Part shown: positions 1 through 9,398 of the stretch, in pieces
Layout: every line of letters starts with the position of its first letter
Numbering within the stretch: position 1 is the first letter of the stretch
Notes under the pieces: model-generated
Told to the model about the DNA's origin: nothing
The model's database searches: none
What the model saw: the letters and a program-made list of their open reading frames with translations, nothing else
Position numbers and translations under genes: made by a program
Assembly (NCBI RefSeq): GCF_000308055.1
Contig: NZ_CAGY01000005.1
Location: forward strand, 186,001 to 250,000
Source of the DNA: Actinomyces sp. ph3
Lineage (GTDB): Bacteria; Actinomycetota; Actinomycetes; Actinomycetales; Actinomycetaceae
Length of the DNA stretch: 64,000 nt
Direction: 5' to 3'

Positions 1-68
1 CCACGCCCGCGCGCGAATTGTTCCCCTACGAGGCCTCGAGCAACTTTGCCAAGGGAGGAGTTCGATGA
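1..68 (+). CDS. nuoF: NADH-quinone oxidoreductase subunit F, C-terminal end (partial)
   Basis: Only the last 21 codons are in the window. The frame that ends in the TGA at 66-68 reads TPARELFPYEASSNFAKGGVR. The ELFPYEASS-type tail is what I recall for actinobacterial NuoF C-termini. NuoF is the NADH- and FMN-binding subunit of complex I. Its stop overlaps the nuoG ATG (ATGA at 65-68), and GGAGG at 55-59 is the nuoG ribosome binding site, inside nuoF. The identity rests on the tail and on the gene order nuoF-nuoG. Confidence 0.8.
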   Translation, partial: TPARELFPYEASSNFAKGGVR

Positions 69-2629
69 GCGAGAACCTAGTGAAGGTCACAATCGACGAC
101 GTCGAATTGGACGTTCCCGCAGGCACCCTGGTGATCCGTGCGGCCGAGCAGGCCGGAATTCGTATCCCGCGTTTCTGTGATCACCCGCTGCTTGAGCCCG
201 TCGCCGCGTGCCGCCAGTGTCTTGTTGAGGTTGGAATGCCCGATCGCAACACCGGCGAGCTGCGATTCATGCCCAAGCCTCAGCCTTCATGTGCTCAGAC
301 TGTCACCCCAGGCATGGTGGTCAAGACTCAGCACACCTCCGAGGTTGCCCGTCGCGCCCAGGAAGGCGTGATGGAATTCCTGCTGATCAACCACCCGCTT
401 GATTGCCCAATCTGCGACAAGGGCGGCGAATGCCCCCTGCAGAACCAAGCGATGAGCGAAGGCCGCGAGAGCTCGCGCTTCATCGATGCAAAGCGCACGT
501 ATCGCAAGCCTTTGAAGCTCACCTCGCAGATTCTTCTGGACCGCGAGCGTTGCATCCTGTGCCAGCGCTGCGTGCGCTTCGGTAAGGAAATTGCGGGCGA
601 CCCCTTCCTTGATCTTCAGGGACGAGGCGGTGGCACCGCGCCGACCGAGCACCATCACTTCATGGGTGAGCAGGTTGGCTCCTTTGATACCGCGGTCTTG
701 GATTACTTCAACCCGCAGGCAAAGGACAATGTCAAGGCGGGAATTTCCGGACCTTACGGTCAAGAAGGCATTATCGGCTCCCTCAATGAAGGCGATCTTG
801 CCCCCAATGATCGTGATGTTTCGGGCCGCGCATTCGCCTCGTACTTCTCGGGAAATATCATCCAGATCTGCCCGGTTGGTGCTCTGACCTCGAATGATTA
901 CCGCTTCCGCGCACGCCCCTTCGACTTGGTATCTACCGCTTCGGTAACCGAGCACGATGCTTCCGGTAGTGCGATCCGCGTGGATATTCGCCGCGGCGAA
1001 GTTCTGCGTCGTCTGGCTGGAAATGATCCCGAGGTCAACGAAGAGTGGATCACTGACAAGGATCGCTTCGCATTTAAGTGGTCCGGTGTCCAGCGCCTCA
1101 ACACTCCTTTCGTTCGCGAGAACGGCCAGCTAGTTCCGACCTCGTGGTCGGATGCCTTGGACCGTGTCCATCGTGCGCTTGCCGGCCTTTCCGGTGACCA
1201 GGTTGGTTTTCTTCCCGGTGGCCGCCTGAGCTTCGAAGATGCTTGGGCATGGTCGAAGTTTGCGCGTTCCGTTGTTGGATCCGATTCCATCGATATGCGT
1301 TCGCGCAGCCACAGTGAAGAGGAACGTTCATTCCTTGCTGCCCACGTCGCAGGTAGCGGATTGGGTGTCACCTACTCGCAGCTTGAGAACGCCGGCCAGG
1401 TCCTCCTGGTTGGACTCGAACCCGAGGATGAGTGTGGTGCGATCTTCCTGCGGATGCGCAAGGCCACTCGCAAGGGCAAGCTCCGCGTTGCTTCTTTGGC
1501 TCCGATGACTTCCCGAGGCCTCGCCAAGCTTTCTGGAGAGCTGCTCCGTTGCGCTCCCGGAACCGAGGTCGAGGTTGCCGCTGAGATCCGCGAGGGTGGT
1601 GAGTTCGCTGATCTTGCCTCGCGTCTTGACGGGGGAGTGATCCTGGTTGGCGAGCGCGCAAGCCGAACGCCGGGTCTGCTCAGTGAAGTTGTTCGACTGG
1701 CAGAGCGCACTCACTGCCGTATTCAGTGGGTCCCTCGCCGCGCCGGTGAGCGCGGTGGAGTGGAAGCCGGTCTTCTTCCCGGTCTTCTGCCTTTCGGCCG
1801 TGCGCTTGCCTCTCAAGAGGCTCGCGAGTCTTTGGCATGGGGAGAGATTCCCGCTCAGCGCGGTCTTGATGCCACGCAGATGTTGGAAGCTGCAGCTGAT
1901 GGTCGCGTTAAGGCACTGGTTGTCGGTGGCGTTGACCTTCGTGACTTCGATGATCCGGCTGCCGCACGAAAGGCGCTTGATCAGGTTGATTTCTTGGTGA
2001 GCCTTGAGGTTCGTCGCAGTGAGGTGACCGATCGTGCAGATGTGATCTTGCCGGTCGCACCTCCGCTGGAAAAGAACGGAACCTTCATCAACTGGGAAGG
2101 TCGCCTGCGTCCCTTCGGCCAGGCCATCGCCTCGCGTTCACAGACCGATCGACTGGTCTTCGATGCGCTCGCCAGTGAGTTTGGCGTGGATCTTGGTCTG
2201 CACGACCTCGTGGGTCTGTACGACCAAGTGAATCCGCTCATGCAGTGGAACGGTCAGCGTGAAGAATTCGTTCCGGCGAAGGCCTCGGAATTGGTTGAGG
2301 TCGGCCAGGGCGAGGCGCTTCTTGCCACCCACAAGCCGATGCTTGACGCAGGTCGTCTGCAAGACGGCGCAAGCATGCTGGCGGGAAGCGCACGACGTCC
2401 AGTCGTCTTCGCCTCGCGCGCAACTGTCGCGGGCCTCGGCATTGACGAGGGCGAGGAACTCACGCTCAGTACCCAGCGCGGAAGCGTTACGCTTCCCCTG
2501 CAATTTGCTGATCTTCCCGACGGGGTTGTCTGGGTGCCCGAGTGCTCCCAGGGATCTATCGTCCACGAATCATTGGGGAACTTCGGTTCTTCTGTCACCT
2601 TGAGCGCAAAGGGGGAGGTGGCCCGATGA
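65..2629 (+). CDS. nuoG: NADH-quinone oxidoreductase subunit G
   Basis: 854 aa iron-sulfur subunit of the peripheral arm of complex I, carrying electrons from the NuoEF side towards NuoI. An N-terminal ferredoxin fold has [2Fe-2S] cysteines C38, C49, C52 and C76. The His-Cys cluster segment HPLDCPICDKGGECPLQ follows at about residues 110-126. Ferredoxin-type cysteines then appear in CILCQRC and later in CPVGAL. The rest is a molybdopterin-oxidoreductase-like domain that has no catalytic role in complex I. The start ATG overlaps the nuoF stop and is preceded by GGAGG. The stop overlaps the nuoH start (ATGA), so the genes are translationally coupled. Confidence 0.97.
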   Translation: MSENLVKVTIDDVELDVPAGTLVIRAAEQAGIRIPRFCDHPLLEPVAACRQCLVEVGMPDRNTGELRFMPKPQPSCAQTVTPGMVVKTQHTSEVARRAQEGVMEFLLINHPLDCPICDKGGECPLQNQAMSEGRESSRFIDAKRTYRKPLKLTSQILLDRERCILCQRCVRFGKEIAGDPFLDLQGRGGGTAPTEHHHFMGEQVGSFDTAVLDYFNPQAKDNVKAGISGPYGQEGIIGSLNEGDLAPNDRDVSGRAFASYFSGNIIQICPVGALTSNDYRFRARPFDLVSTASVTEHDASGSAIRVDIRRGEVLRRLAGNDPEVNEEWITDKDRFAFKWSGVQRLNTPFVRENGQLVPTSWSDALDRVHRALAGLSGDQVGFLPGGRLSFEDAWAWSKFARSVVGSDSIDMRSRSHSEEERSFLAAHVAGSGLGVTYSQLENAGQVLLVGLEPEDECGAIFLRMRKATRKGKLRVASLAPMTSRGLAKLSGELLRCAPGTEVEVAAEIREGGEFADLASRLDGGVILVGERASRTPGLLSEVVRLAERTHCRIQWVPRRAGERGGVEAGLLPGLLPFGRALASQEARESLAWGEIPAQRGLDATQMLEAAADGRVKALVVGGVDLRDFDDPAAARKALDQVDFLVSLEVRRSEVTDRADVILPVAPPLEKNGTFINWEGRLRPFGQAIASRSQTDRLVFDALASEFGVDLGLHDLVGLYDQVNPLMQWNGQREEFVPAKASELVEVGQGEALLATHKPMLDAGRLQDGASMLAGSARRPVVFASRATVAGLGIDEGEELTLSTQRGSVTLPLQFADLPDGVVWVPECSQGSIVHESLGNFGSSVTLSAKGEVAR

Positions 2630-3948
2630 ACCTGATCCCCCTGGATGTTCCCACGTACACCGCTGCGGACTTTACGCAGGAAACCTGGTGGTTGACAGTC
2701 CTCAAGGCCGTTTTCATCATCGTTTTCCTGATTCTCAACGTTCTGCTCGCCCTGTGGGTTGAACGTCGAACGATCGGACGCATGCAGACCAGGCCCGGCC
2801 CGAATGTTGCCGGTCCCTTCGGCTTGTTCCAAGCAATCGCTGACGCCGTGAAGCTGCTCTTCAAGGAAGACATGTGGACGCGTAAGGCCGATAAGTTCAT
2901 TTATCTGCTTGCGCCCTCGATCTCGGCATTTGCAGCATTCTCGATCTTCGCCGTGATCCCCATGGGACCGAATGTTTCGATCTTCGGTCACTCCACACCG
3001 CTGCAGCTGGCGGATATGCCGGTCGCTGCCCTGTACGTTCTAGCGATTTCTTCGCTGGGTCTGTACGGCATTGTGCTGGGTGGTTGGTCCGCGTCCTCGA
3101 CGCTTCCCCTCTACGGCGCGGTTCGTTCCTCGGCACAGGTGATCTCCTATGAGCTTTCCATGGGAATGTCGCTGGTTGCGGTGTTCTTGATGGCCGGCTC
3201 GATGTCGACCTCGCAGATCGTGGCCTCGCAGGCGCAGACCTGGTGGTTCCTGCCCCTGGCACCCGCCTTCGTGATCTACCTGATCTCCATGGTCGGTGAA
3301 GTTAACCGTCTTCCCTTCGACCTTCCCGAGGCCGAAGGCGAATTGGTCGCCGGTCACATGACCGAGTACTCCTCAATGAAATTCGGTTGGTTCTACCTGT
3401 CTGAATACGTCAACATGTTCAACGTTTCAGCGGTGGCGACGACCATGTTCTTTGGCGGCTGGCACGCCCCCTGGCCCCTCTCGCACATTGAGTTCCTCAA
3501 TGGCGGCTGGTTCGGAATCTTGTGGTTCTTCCTCAAGATGTGGTTCTTCATGCTCCTCATGATCTGGACCCGAAGCACCCTGCTGCGTTTCCGTTACGAC
3601 CAGTTCATGCAGCTGGGCTGGAAGCGACTGATCCCGATCTCGCTGGCCTGGCTGGTCATGGTTGCCATTATTCGGGCAATTACCCAGTGGGTGTCTTTGA
3701 CCCTGCCGCAGCTGATCGGTGGCGTTGCTGGAATTTTCGTTATTGCATTGATCGTCATGTGGTTCGCAGATTCGCGTGATGCTCGTAAGGAAGCTCTTGC
3801 GCAAGCTGAGAAGCAAGAGCGCTTGGCGAACTTTGATCCCATGGCGGATGGCTTCCCGGTACCTCCGCTTCCGGGACAACAGCTACCGCCCTCGCCGCGC
3901 GCAAACCGCGTGGTCACTGCTGCCGCATTGGAGGAGACGAATGACTGA
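2626..3948 (+). CDS. nuoH: NADH-quinone oxidoreductase subunit H
   Basis: 440 aa integral membrane subunit at the junction of the two arms of complex I, contributing to the quinone-binding site. The protein has about eight hydrophobic segments. It carries the family segments [21 protein letters not shown] near residue 40 and [19 protein letters not shown] with its conserved acidic residues. The hydrophilic C-terminus (about residues 385-440, rich in K, E and P) is longer than in enteric NuoH, as is usual in actinobacteria. The chosen ATG at 2626 overlaps the nuoG stop and has GGGGGAGG just upstream. The frame stays open further upstream, but only within nuoG. Confidence 0.96.
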   Translation: MNLIPLDVPTYTAADFTQETWWLTVLKAVFIIVFLILNVLLALWVERRTIGRMQTRPGPNVAGPFGLFQAIADAVKLLFKEDMWTRKADKFIYLLAPSISAFAAFSIFAVIPMGPNVSIFGHSTPLQLADMPVAALYVLAISSLGLYGIVLGGWSASSTLPLYGAVRSSAQVISYELSMGMSLVAVFLMAGSMSTSQIVASQAQTWWFLPLAPAFVIYLISMVGEVNRLPFDLPEAEGELVAGHMTEYSSMKFGWFYLSEYVNMFNVSAVATTMFFGGWHAPWPLSHIEFLNGGWFGILWFFLKMWFFMLLMIWTRSTLLRFRYDQFMQLGWKRLIPISLAWLVMVAIIRAITQWVSLTLPQLIGGVAGIFVIALIVMWFADSRDARKEALAQAEKQERLANFDPMADGFPVPPLPGQQLPPSPRANRVVTAAALEETND

Positions 3949-4600
3949 TCAGAACGACAGCCAGAATCTGCGTTACGAGCAGGATCCGAAGGGGCCGATC
4001 GGTCAGTTCTTCGCTCCCTTCGCGGGCTATGGAGTGACCCTGTCCTCCTTCTTCCGCCCGACCGTGACCGAGCAGTACCCCTTCGAGGGCCCCTTCGTCG
4101 AGCCTCGTTTCCACGGACGTCACCAGCTCAACCGCTACGCGGATGGCTTGGAAAAGTGTGTGGGTTGTGAACTTTGTGCATGGGCATGCCCCGCGGACGC
4201 CATCTACGTCGAGGCCGCATCGAATACTCCCGAGGAACAGTACAGCCCCGGTGAACGCTACGGTCGCGTCTACCAGATCAACTACTTGCGCTGCATTTTC
4301 TGCGGATTCTGCATCGAGGCTTGCCCGACTCGCGCCCTGACCATGGGTCACGATTTCGAGCTTGCCGAGTATCGCCGCGCTGATGACATCTATGAGAAGG
4401 ACCAGCTTCTGGTTCCGCTCTCAGAGGGAATGCTTCAGCCTCCGCACCCGCAGGTGGAAGGCTTTAGCGATGGTGACTACTACCGCGGCGCGGTACAGGG
4501 CCCCACACAAACTCAGATTGATTGGGTACGCGAGCATCGTCCAGATGATCCCTCCCTTGCAACTGCCCGTCCCGTCAATGAGGAGGCGCGTCAGGCATGA
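3941..4600 (+). CDS. nuoI: NADH-quinone oxidoreductase subunit I
   Basis: 219 aa ferredoxin-like subunit carrying two [4Fe-4S] clusters (N6a, N6b) that pass electrons towards the quinone site. Both motifs are visible: [17 protein letters not shown] and [16 protein letters not shown]. The start ATG at 3941 has GGAGACGA upstream and overlaps the nuoH stop by 8 bases. The frame remains open into nuoH, but the product start [10 protein letters not shown] is the one with a ribosome binding site. The stop overlaps the nuoJ ATG. Confidence 0.96.
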   Translation: MTDQNDSQNLRYEQDPKGPIGQFFAPFAGYGVTLSSFFRPTVTEQYPFEGPFVEPRFHGRHQLNRYADGLEKCVGCELCAWACPADAIYVEAASNTPEEQYSPGERYGRVYQINYLRCIFCGFCIEACPTRALTMGHDFELAEYRRADDIYEKDQLLVPLSEGMLQPPHPQVEGFSDGDYYRGAVQGPTQTQIDWVREHRPDDPSLATARPVNEEARQA

Positions 4601-5544
4601 CCTTAATGAATTGGCCTGAAATGGCATCGACGGGGGAGGCGATCCTCTTTGGCTGCGTGGCGGTCTTCATGGTCGCATGCGCCCTGGGCGTCCTCTTTTT
4701 CAAGAAGGCCGTTTACTGTGCGATCTGCATGGTCGGAGTCATGCTCGGCCTTGCGATCTTGTACCTCATGCACGGGGCAGCATTCTTGGGCACGGTCCAA
4801 GTTGTCGTCTACACCGGCGCAATCATGGTTCTCTTCCTCTTCGTCATCATGATGATCGGCTTGAGCGCCTCTGATAACTACGCGCGTCAATCGCGTGGAC
4901 GCATCGTCACCTCGGTGCTGATGGCCCTTGGCCTGGGCGCGATCCTCATCGGCGCAATTGCTCGCTCGCGCACCGCGGGAAGCTCGGCCTCGCTCAGTGA
5001 CGATCCCTACTCGAACGCACCGATCACCGACTTGGCGGCAACGCTGTTCTCGCGCTACTGGTTCTCAATGGAGCTCGCGGGAATTCTGCTGATTACCGCA
5101 GCAATCGGCGCGATGCTACTCACTCACTCCGATCAGCTCGGTCCGGTACTCACCCAGCGCACGACAGCAGAAGCGAAGATGCGCGCCTTCAAGGCCTCGG
5201 GACGTCGAATTGGACAGCTCCCGGCCCCCGGCGTGTACGCCCACTCCAACGCGGTTGATGTTCCCGCACTTTCGGGTGAAACCCACGAACCTGTCGAAGA
5301 CTCGGTTCCCAGGGTTCTGCGTGTGCGTGGCTTGGATCGCGTTGTTGGTCAGGTTGAGCCTGAGGTTGCGCAGTCGCTGGCATTGGCCAAGGGCGGCTCC
5401 CTCGACCACACGATCTTCGATCCGGCTCACCCCAGCACTCACGAGCGTTCTCAGGCATGGGGTATGCCGGGTGCCGCAGCTCCCACTGGTCTGAAGCAGC
5501 CGCAGGCTCCCCAGACCGCTGATGAAGGGAAGGAAGAAGAATGA
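4597..5544 (+). CDS. nuoJ: NADH-quinone oxidoreductase subunit J
   Basis: 315 aa membrane subunit of the proton-pumping arm. The first 170 or so residues hold five hydrophobic helices, including the conserved [20 protein letters not shown] stretch. The remaining ~140 residues are hydrophilic and low in complexity, ending in acidic KEEE. This soluble tail is absent from enteric NuoJ but is common in actinobacterial versions. Start and stop overlap nuoI and nuoK by four bases (ATGA). Confidence 0.95.
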   Translation: MTLMNWPEMASTGEAILFGCVAVFMVACALGVLFFKKAVYCAICMVGVMLGLAILYLMHGAAFLGTVQVVVYTGAIMVLFLFVIMMIGLSASDNYARQSRGRIVTSVLMALGLGAILIGAIARSRTAGSSASLSDDPYSNAPITDLAATLFSRYWFSMELAGILLITAAIGAMLLTHSDQLGPVLTQRTTAEAKMRAFKASGRRIGQLPAPGVYAHSNAVDVPALSGETHEPVEDSVPRVLRVRGLDRVVGQVEPEVAQSLALAKGGSLDHTIFDPAHPSTHERSQAWGMPGAAAPTGLKQPQAPQTADEGKEEE

Positions 5545-5840
5545 GCCTTGCAGCCTACTTGGTGCTCTCGGGGATCCTCTTCGCGATCGGAGCAGCCATT
5601 GTTTTGGTCCGTCGCAGTGCGGTGATCTCCCTCATGGGAGTCGAGCTCATGCTTAACTCCGCGAACCTTGCCTTCGTGACCTTCGCACGAATCCACGGAA
5701 ATGTTAGTGGCGAAATCATGGCCTTCTTCGTCATGGTCGTTGCTGCCGCGGAAGTTGTTGTCGGCCTGGCAATCGTCGTGTCCATCTTTAAGTCACGCGT
5801 CACTACAAACGTTGACGACCTCGATCTGCTGAAGAACTGA
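5541..5840 (+). CDS. nuoK: NADH-quinone oxidoreductase subunit K
   Basis: 99 aa, three transmembrane helices, antiporter-type small subunit of complex I (MrpC-like). The family segments [13 protein letters not shown] (with the conserved Glu of helix 2) and [13 protein letters not shown] (conserved Glu of helix 3) are present. The length is typical. The gene overlaps nuoJ by four bases and is followed after 13 bases by nuoL. Confidence 0.96.
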   Translation: MSLAAYLVLSGILFAIGAAIVLVRRSAVISLMGVELMLNSANLAFVTFARIHGNVSGEIMAFFVMVVAAAEVVVGLAIVVSIFKSRVTTNVDDLDLLKN

Positions 5841-5853
5841 GGAGTAAGCCGGA

Positions 5854-7830
5854 ATGACATTGACACTTTTCAGCACCGCGGCACAGGTCGCAGCTCCTGG
5901 CCAGCCCACGGGAATCATTTCCCTGGCATGGCTCATGATTGCGATCCCCGCCGTTTCCAGTGCGCTCCTCCTTGTATGCGGACGCCGCTCCGATCGCTGG
6001 GGCCATCTCCTGGCAACTCTGGCATCGTGGGCATCCTTCGCTGTTGGACTCGGCGTCATTATCGCCATGCTCTCCGCAGCCCCCGATACGCGCCGCTTTG
6101 AACTCCCACTTTTCTCGTGGATTCCCGCGGGCGAGTTCTCGGTGAACTTCGGCTTGATGATCGATCCTCTGTCGATGACCTTCGTCATGCTGGTCACCTT
6201 CGTCGGTTCGCTTATCCACGTCTACGCCATCGCCTACATGGCTCATGACGATGCGCGTCGCCGTTTCTTCGCCTACCTCAACCTCTTCATTGCCGCCATG
6301 CTCATCCTGGTGCTTGCAGACTCCTACGCGGGTCTCTTCGTCGGATGGGAAGGCGTGGGCTTGGCCTCGTACCTGCTCATCGGTTTCTGGAACTACGTTC
6401 CCGCCAATGCGGTTGCTGCGAAGAAGGCATTCGTGATGAACCGCGTCGGTGACATGGGCCTGCTCATTGCGATGATGGCGATGGTCGCTAACTTCTCGAC
6501 CGTCAACATCGAGGAAGTGAACGCAGCGGCCGCCACGGTTTCTCCCGTTCAAGCAACCATCATTGGTTTCTTCCTGCTGGTGGGCGCTTGCGGTAAGTCG
6601 GCGCAGTTCCCCCTGCAGGCTTGGTTGGGTGACGCAATGGCCGGTCCGACCCCGGTGTCCGCGCTTATCCACGCGGCAACGATGGTTACCGCCGGTGTCT
6701 ACCTGATTGTTCGTTCGGGTGCGATCTTCCAGGCATCACCTATCGCTGCTACCGCGGTTGTCATCGTCGGTGCAATCACGCTGCTCTTTGGCGCGATTGT
6801 TGGTTGTGCCAAGGACGATATGAAGAAGGTTCTTGCGGCCTCGACCATGAGCCAGATCGGCTACATGATGCTGGGTGCGGGCCTTGGCCCCATCGGTTGG
6901 GTCTTCGCGATTTTCCACCTCTTCACTCACGGTTTCTTCAAGGCACTCATGTTCCTTGGTGCGGGTTCCGTCATGCACGGAATGAATGACCAGGTCAATA
7001 TGCGTCGCTTCGGTGCTCTGCGCACCGCCATGAAGGTCACCTGGCTGACCTTCGCCTGTGGCTGGTTGGCAATCCTTGGTATTCCTCCCTTCTCGGGATT
7101 CTTCTCCAAGGACAAGATCATCGAAGCAGCATTCGGTGCGACCACCTTCGCCGGTCACGAGGCCGTCTGGGCAGGTTGGGTCTTCGGCATCGTCACCATG
7201 GTTGGCGCTGGTATTACCGCCTTCTACATGTCGCGACTGTTCTTCATGACCTTCCACGGCACTGCTCGTTGGACCACCGAGGCCGAAGGTAATGGTGTCC
7301 ACCCGCATGAGTCGGGTCCGCTGATGACCATCCCGATGGTGATCTTGGCGGTCTGCGCTGCTGTGGTCGGTGGCCTTCTATCGATTGGCGATGTCTTCAC
7401 GACCTGGCTTGAGCCTTCGCTTGGCGTTGCTGAGCACGCTCACCCGGTTGCTCCTGAAATTGCCATCCAGATTGTCACTTTGCTTCTGGTGCTCGCCGGC
7501 GCAGCAATTGCCTGGAACATGTACGGTCGCCGTGAGGTTCCCACCGCCATCCCGGCAGGCAATGCGCTCACGCGTGCTGCCCGCGTTGACCTGTACCAAG
7601 ACACCGTTAATGAAGCGCTCTTCATGACTCCGGGTATCGCCCTGGTGAAGACCGCAACCCTTGGTGATGACAAGGCGATCGACGGCGTTGTCCACTTGGT
7701 TGAAGCGGCATCCACCGGTACCGGCCGAGCGGTTGGTTTCACTCAGTCCGGTCGCGTGCGTACCTACGCCTCTTACATTCTTGGCGGGGTCGTGTGTGCC
7801 CTTGCCGCTGTCCTGGCATTTTCGCTGTGA
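5854..7830 (+). CDS. nuoL: NADH-quinone oxidoreductase subunit L
   Basis: 658 aa antiporter-like proton-translocating subunit, the largest of the membrane arm. Features include DPLSMTFVMLVTFVG, the GWEGVGLASYLLIGFW segment with its essential Glu, the GDMGLLIAMM segment, GKSAQFPLQAWLGDAMAGPTPVSALIHAATMV in the middle, and the long lateral helix region near the C-terminus. The start at 5854 has AGGAGTAAGCCGGA upstream. Fourteen bases separate it from nuoM. Confidence 0.97.
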   Translation: MTLTLFSTAAQVAAPGQPTGIISLAWLMIAIPAVSSALLLVCGRRSDRWGHLLATLASWASFAVGLGVIIAMLSAAPDTRRFELPLFSWIPAGEFSVNFGLMIDPLSMTFVMLVTFVGSLIHVYAIAYMAHDDARRRFFAYLNLFIAAMLILVLADSYAGLFVGWEGVGLASYLLIGFWNYVPANAVAAKKAFVMNRVGDMGLLIAMMAMVANFSTVNIEEVNAAAATVSPVQATIIGFFLLVGACGKSAQFPLQAWLGDAMAGPTPVSALIHAATMVTAGVYLIVRSGAIFQASPIAATAVVIVGAITLLFGAIVGCAKDDMKKVLAASTMSQIGYMMLGAGLGPIGWVFAIFHLFTHGFFKALMFLGAGSVMHGMNDQVNMRRFGALRTAMKVTWLTFACGWLAILGIPPFSGFFSKDKIIEAAFGATTFAGHEAVWAGWVFGIVTMVGAGITAFYMSRLFFMTFHGTARWTTEAEGNGVHPHESGPLMTIPMVILAVCAAVVGGLLSIGDVFTTWLEPSLGVAEHAHPVAPEIAIQIVTLLLVLAGAAIAWNMYGRREVPTAIPAGNALTRAARVDLYQDTVNEALFMTPGIALVKTATLGDDKAIDGVVHLVEAASTGTGRAVGFTQSGRVRTYASYILGGVVCALAAVLAFSL

Positions 7831-7844
7831 GGAAGTAAGGATCT

Positions 7845-9398
7845 ATGCAGATGTCTCAAATGCTCAGCGCGCCACTACCGTGGCTGTCGATTCTTGTTGC
7901 ACTTCCCGCACTGGGTGCCGTGCTTCTTCTGGCGATTCCATCCCTGCGTCAAGCGGGGCGTGCCTTCGCACTCATTCTCTCGCTGTGTGAGCTGGTCGTG
8001 GCCATCGTTGCTGCGGTTGCATTCGACTGGTCGCATTCCTCCACCTACCAGCTTTCCGAGGCCTATTCCTGGATTCCTCAGATTGGCCTGAGTTGGGCGC
8101 TGGCCGTGAATGCTCTTGGCTTGGTGATGATCCTTCTGGCCGTCGCCTTGGTTCCCCTGGTCGTCGTGGCCGGATGGAATGAGGACGAGGACCCCTCTCG
8201 TACCGGTGCTTACCTCGGTTGGGTTCTGTTCTTGGAATCCTTCATGGTTCTGATCTTCGCCGCTTCGGATGTCCTGCTCTTCTACCTGGCATTCGAAGGG
8301 ATGCTGGTTCCGCTCTTCGTGATGATTGGACGTTACGGAGTTGGTGAAAAGAAGGCGCGTCAGCGTGCAGCAATGAAGTTCTTGCTCTTCTCGCTGGCTG
8401 GCGGTCTGGTCATGCTCGGCGGCTTGGTCGCTATTTGGGCACTGGCTGCTCGCCGTGGCGACACGCTCTTCATGATCGATACTCTCTCGTCCGGAACTGT
8501 TGGTCTTCCCGTGGGAATCCAGATCGGCCTGTTCCTAACCTTCTTCATCGCCTTTGCGATCAAGGCGCCAATGGTTCCCCTTCACACCTGGCTGCCCGAC
8601 ACCGCTGAAAATGCCCGTCCGGGCACTTCGGTGCTGCTTGTCGGCATCCTGGATAAGGTCGGTACATTCGGCATGATCACCCTGTGCCTGCGTCTGTTCC
8701 CGCTGGGAGCCGCAAGCCTGCAGTGGTGGATCTGTGGATTCGCTGTCCTGTCAATCCTCTGGGGCGGTTTGGCTGCCATCGGCCAAAACGACATCATGCG
8801 CCTGGTTTCCTACACCTCGGTTTCGCACTTTGGCTTCATGGTTCTGGGCATTTTCATCGGCTCGCAGATCGCGCTGACCGGCGCCATGGTCTACATGGTT
8901 GCCCACGGTGTCTCAATCGCCGCGATGTTCCTGCTGTCCGGCTGGCTGTCGAGGCGAGGCGGAACCCAAGACATGCGCCAATACGGCGGTATGCAGCGCG
9001 TGAGCCCCGTCCTAGCTGGCCTGTGGCTCTTCTCTGGCTTGGCCTCGATTGCGCTTCCCGGCCTCTCGGGCTTCGTCCCCGAGTATTTGGTTCTTATGGG
9101 CACGTGGAAGGTTTCGACCCTTCTTGCACTCTTTGCGGTGCTGGGAGTGGTCTTGGCCGCGCTGTACATGCTCATGCCCTACCAGCGAGTCTTCACCGGT
9201 CCTCCGCGAGAGGATAAGAAGCATATTGCTGATCTGAACGGGCGTGAAAAGACCGTTATGACCCCGCTGGTCATTGCAATGCTTGTTCTGGGTATTTGGG
9301 CGGCGCCTCTGGTTTCTGCTCTGGCACCCATCGCCGATGAGGGCTCACATCTCCTCACCGCAGCGACCGCAACTCTGAGTGAAGGGAGCGCACAGTGA
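7845..9398 (+). CDS. nuoM: NADH-quinone oxidoreductase subunit M
   Basis: 517 aa, about 14 transmembrane helices, second antiporter-like subunit. The conserved LAFEGMLVPLFVMIGRYG segment carries the essential Glu, and KAPMVPLHTWLPDTAENARPGTSVLLVGILDKVG is the family core. The ATG at 7845 has GAGGAAGTAAGGATCT upstream. A second in-frame ATG two codons later is possible. The stop overlaps the nuoN GTG start. Confidence 0.97.
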   Translation: MQMSQMLSAPLPWLSILVALPALGAVLLLAIPSLRQAGRAFALILSLCELVVAIVAAVAFDWSHSSTYQLSEAYSWIPQIGLSWALAVNALGLVMILLAVALVPLVVVAGWNEDEDPSRTGAYLGWVLFLESFMVLIFAASDVLLFYLAFEGMLVPLFVMIGRYGVGEKKARQRAAMKFLLFSLAGGLVMLGGLVAIWALAARRGDTLFMIDTLSSGTVGLPVGIQIGLFLTFFIAFAIKAPMVPLHTWLPDTAENARPGTSVLLVGILDKVGTFGMITLCLRLFPLGAASLQWWICGFAVLSILWGGLAAIGQNDIMRLVSYTSVSHFGFMVLGIFIGSQIALTGAMVYMVAHGVSIAAMFLLSGWLSRRGGTQDMRQYGGMQRVSPVLAGLWLFSGLASIALPGLSGFVPEYLVLMGTWKVSTLLALFAVLGVVLAALYMLMPYQRVFTGPPREDKKHIADLNGREKTVMTPLVIAMLVLGIWAAPLVSALAPIADEGSHLLTAATATLSEGSAQ